NCBI RefSeq assembly: GCF_014874065.1
Contig: NZ_JADBEE010000002.1
Location: 372,001-436,000, forward strand
DNA length: 64,000 bases
Direction: 5' to 3'
DNA from: Nesterenkonia halotolerans
Lineage (GTDB): Bacteria; Actinomycetota; Actinomycetes; Actinomycetales; Micrococcaceae
Shown: piece by piece, positions 63,161 through 64,000 of the stretch
How the letters are laid out: each line of letters starts with the position of its first letter
Position numbering within the stretch: position 1 is the first letter of the stretch
Translations under genes and position numbers: made by a program
Notes under the pieces: generated by a model
Database searches by the model: none
Seen by the model: the letters and a program-made list of their open reading frames with translations, nothing else
What the model was told of the DNA's origin: nothing

Positions 63161-64000
63161 ATGTCGAGCTCACACCCCACTGCCTCCAAGATGTCCTCCC
63201 AGGAAGCATCACCCGCCGGTTCAGCAGCCCAGAGTCTTCCGGATTCCACCGGTCTGCGGATGCTCGCCGTCCATGCCCACCCCGATGACGAGTCCTCCAA
63301 GGGTGCCGCGATGATGGCCGCCTATGTCGCTGCGGGCGCGGAGGTCATGGTGGTCACGGCCACCGGGGGAGAGCAGGGGAGCCTTCTGAATCCTGCGGCG
63401 GGGGAGATCTACGCCTGCCACCGCGATCTCCCGGGAGTGCGCCGGATGGAGATGGCCGAGGCGGCCGAGGCGCTGGACATCGAGCACACCTGGCTCGGCT
63501 TCGCCGACTCGGGGCTTCCGGAGGGGGACCCGACGCCCCCGCTTCCCTTCGGCAGCTTCGCCACGCTCCCGCTGGAGCAGGTATCGGCCCCGCTGGTGCG
63601 CCTGGTGCGGAAGTTTCGCCCGCATGTGATCCTCTCCTACGACGAGGTTGGCGGCTACCCCCATCCGGACCACATCATGAGCCACAAGATCACCGTCGAG
63701 GCCTACCACGCAGCCGGCGACCCCACGCGGTACCGGGATCTCGGCGAGGCCTGGACGCCGCAGAAGCTCTACTACGACCGAGCGTTCAACCCCGGGCGGT
63801 TCGAAGCAATCCACAACGCCCTGCTCGAGGCCGGCTATGAGTCGCCCTATGAAGAGCGACTGCGGGCGTTCCGCGACGGGTCGATCTCGTGGATGACCGA
63901 GCATGAGGTCACCACGAAGGTCCCGGTGGGCACGTTCCTGGAGCACCGCGACCGGGCACTGCGGGCCCACCGCACCCAGGTCGAACCCGATGGCTTCTTC
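63161..64000 (+). CDS. mca: Mycothiol S-conjugate amidase (cut by right window edge)
   Basis: Zn-dependent amidase that cleaves mycothiol conjugates of toxins, releasing a mercapturic acid for export; a marker of actinobacteria. 280 residues are visible and the frame is open at the window end. After a ~38-residue N-terminal extension come LRMLAVHAHPDDESSKGAA (Zn ligands His, Asp-Asp), VTATGGEQGSLLNPA, and the third ligand region SYDEVGGYPHPDHIMSH near residue 165-180. The latter two match Mca (and MshB) family features; LPLEQ and WMTEHEVTTKV also fit Mca. Start ATG 63161 follows a TATTCT -10 by 8 nt. Confidence 0.94.
   Translation, partial: MSSSHPTASKMSSQEASPAGSAAQSLPDSTGLRMLAVHAHPDDESSKGAAMMAAYVAAGAEVMVVTATGGEQGSLLNPAAGEIYACHRDLPGVRRMEMAEAAEALDIEHTWLGFADSGLPEGDPTPPLPFGSFATLPLEQVSAPLVRLVRKFRPHVILSYDEVGGYPHPDHIMSHKITVEAYHAAGDPTRYRDLGEAWTPQKLYYDRAFNPGRFEAIHNALLEAGYESPYEERLRAFRDGSISWMTEHEVTTKVPVGTFLEHRDRALRAHRTQVEPDGFF

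Noticed and set aside
61620..63314. 564-codon plus-strand frame opposite the ModA-like and DUF4307 genes
   Set aside because: Both minus-strand genes have signal peptide or helix and family support; the plus frame looks like random translation of their complement.

Overview
The window looks like chromosomal DNA of a high-GC actinobacterium, most likely a Micrococcaceae member (Arthrobacter/Nesterenkonia type). Support comes from the gene content and order (glyA-folD, xth-trpS-yihY, sdhBADC, eno-ftsB/divIC-DUF501-ppx, ndh, greA-DUF4307-mca), from a mycothiol S-conjugate amidase (mca) running off the right end, and from many GTG/TTG and leaderless starts. Many secreted or surface proteins are strongly acidic, which would suit a salt-tolerant organism, but that is inference. 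I see no transposase, integrase, CRISPR array, phage gene or rRNA; there is one tRNA.

Layout. 1-12.6 kb: end of purH, mgtE, monomeric isocitrate dehydrogenase, a 2-hydroxyacid dehydrogenase, a gamma-carbonic-anhydrase-like protein, three acidic exported proteins, a Fur-family regulator, glyA-folD and a luciferase-like oxidoreductase. 12.6-24.6 kb: an accessory catabolic/uptake island comprising PadR and MarR regulators, acyl-CoA ligase, two paralogous NMT1/SsuA-type binding lipoproteins, MaoC hydratase, acyl-CoA dehydrogenase, COG2159 amidohydrolase, SDR, and an ABC ATPase with two permeases. It is bracketed by two directly oriented copies of a palindromic repeat. 24.6-32.2 kb: an ABC-2 exporter with a fused double permease, a MacB/LolD-type ABC pair, a small membrane protein, a DHA2-type MFS exporter and a NIPSNAP-like protein. 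32.3-36.1 kb: a small membrane protein, xth, trpS, yihY. 36.1-37.6 kb: an AbiEi-like/DUF559 putative nuclease gene sitting between two copies of a hairpin repeat. 37.6-41.2 kb: sdhCDAB. 41.5-48.5 kb: manC, an M20 amidohydrolase, cdd-deoA, dedA, add-mazG. 48.6-55.6 kb: eno, ftsB-like, DUF501, ppx, a membrane-anchored subtilase, ndh, tRNA(UAA). 55.6-64 kb: bioY-ecfT (no ATPase gene adjacent), Bax-1-like, AI-2E family, ilvA, greA, a ModA-like lipoprotein, DUF4307 and mca.

How genes work together. Core genes give one-carbon metabolism (glyA, folD, purH), TCA/respiration (icd, sdh, ndh), nucleoside salvage (cdd, deoA, add), glycolysis (eno) and housecleaning (mazG). The 12.6-24.6 kb island reads as import of an organic acid, CoA activation, dehydrogenation, hydration, oxidation, and a final step by an amidohydrolase instead of a thiolase. 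Its two main promoter regions share a 19-bp motif and a related AT-rich palindrome, pointing to a common regulator, probably the MarR protein.

Most worth following up: the nuclease gene between covarying hairpin repeats (36.1-37.6 kb), the repeat-bracketed catabolic island, a 20-bp divergent intergenic space with one symmetric -10 element serving DUF4307 and mca, and a short-variable-arm tRNA with a UAA anticodon.
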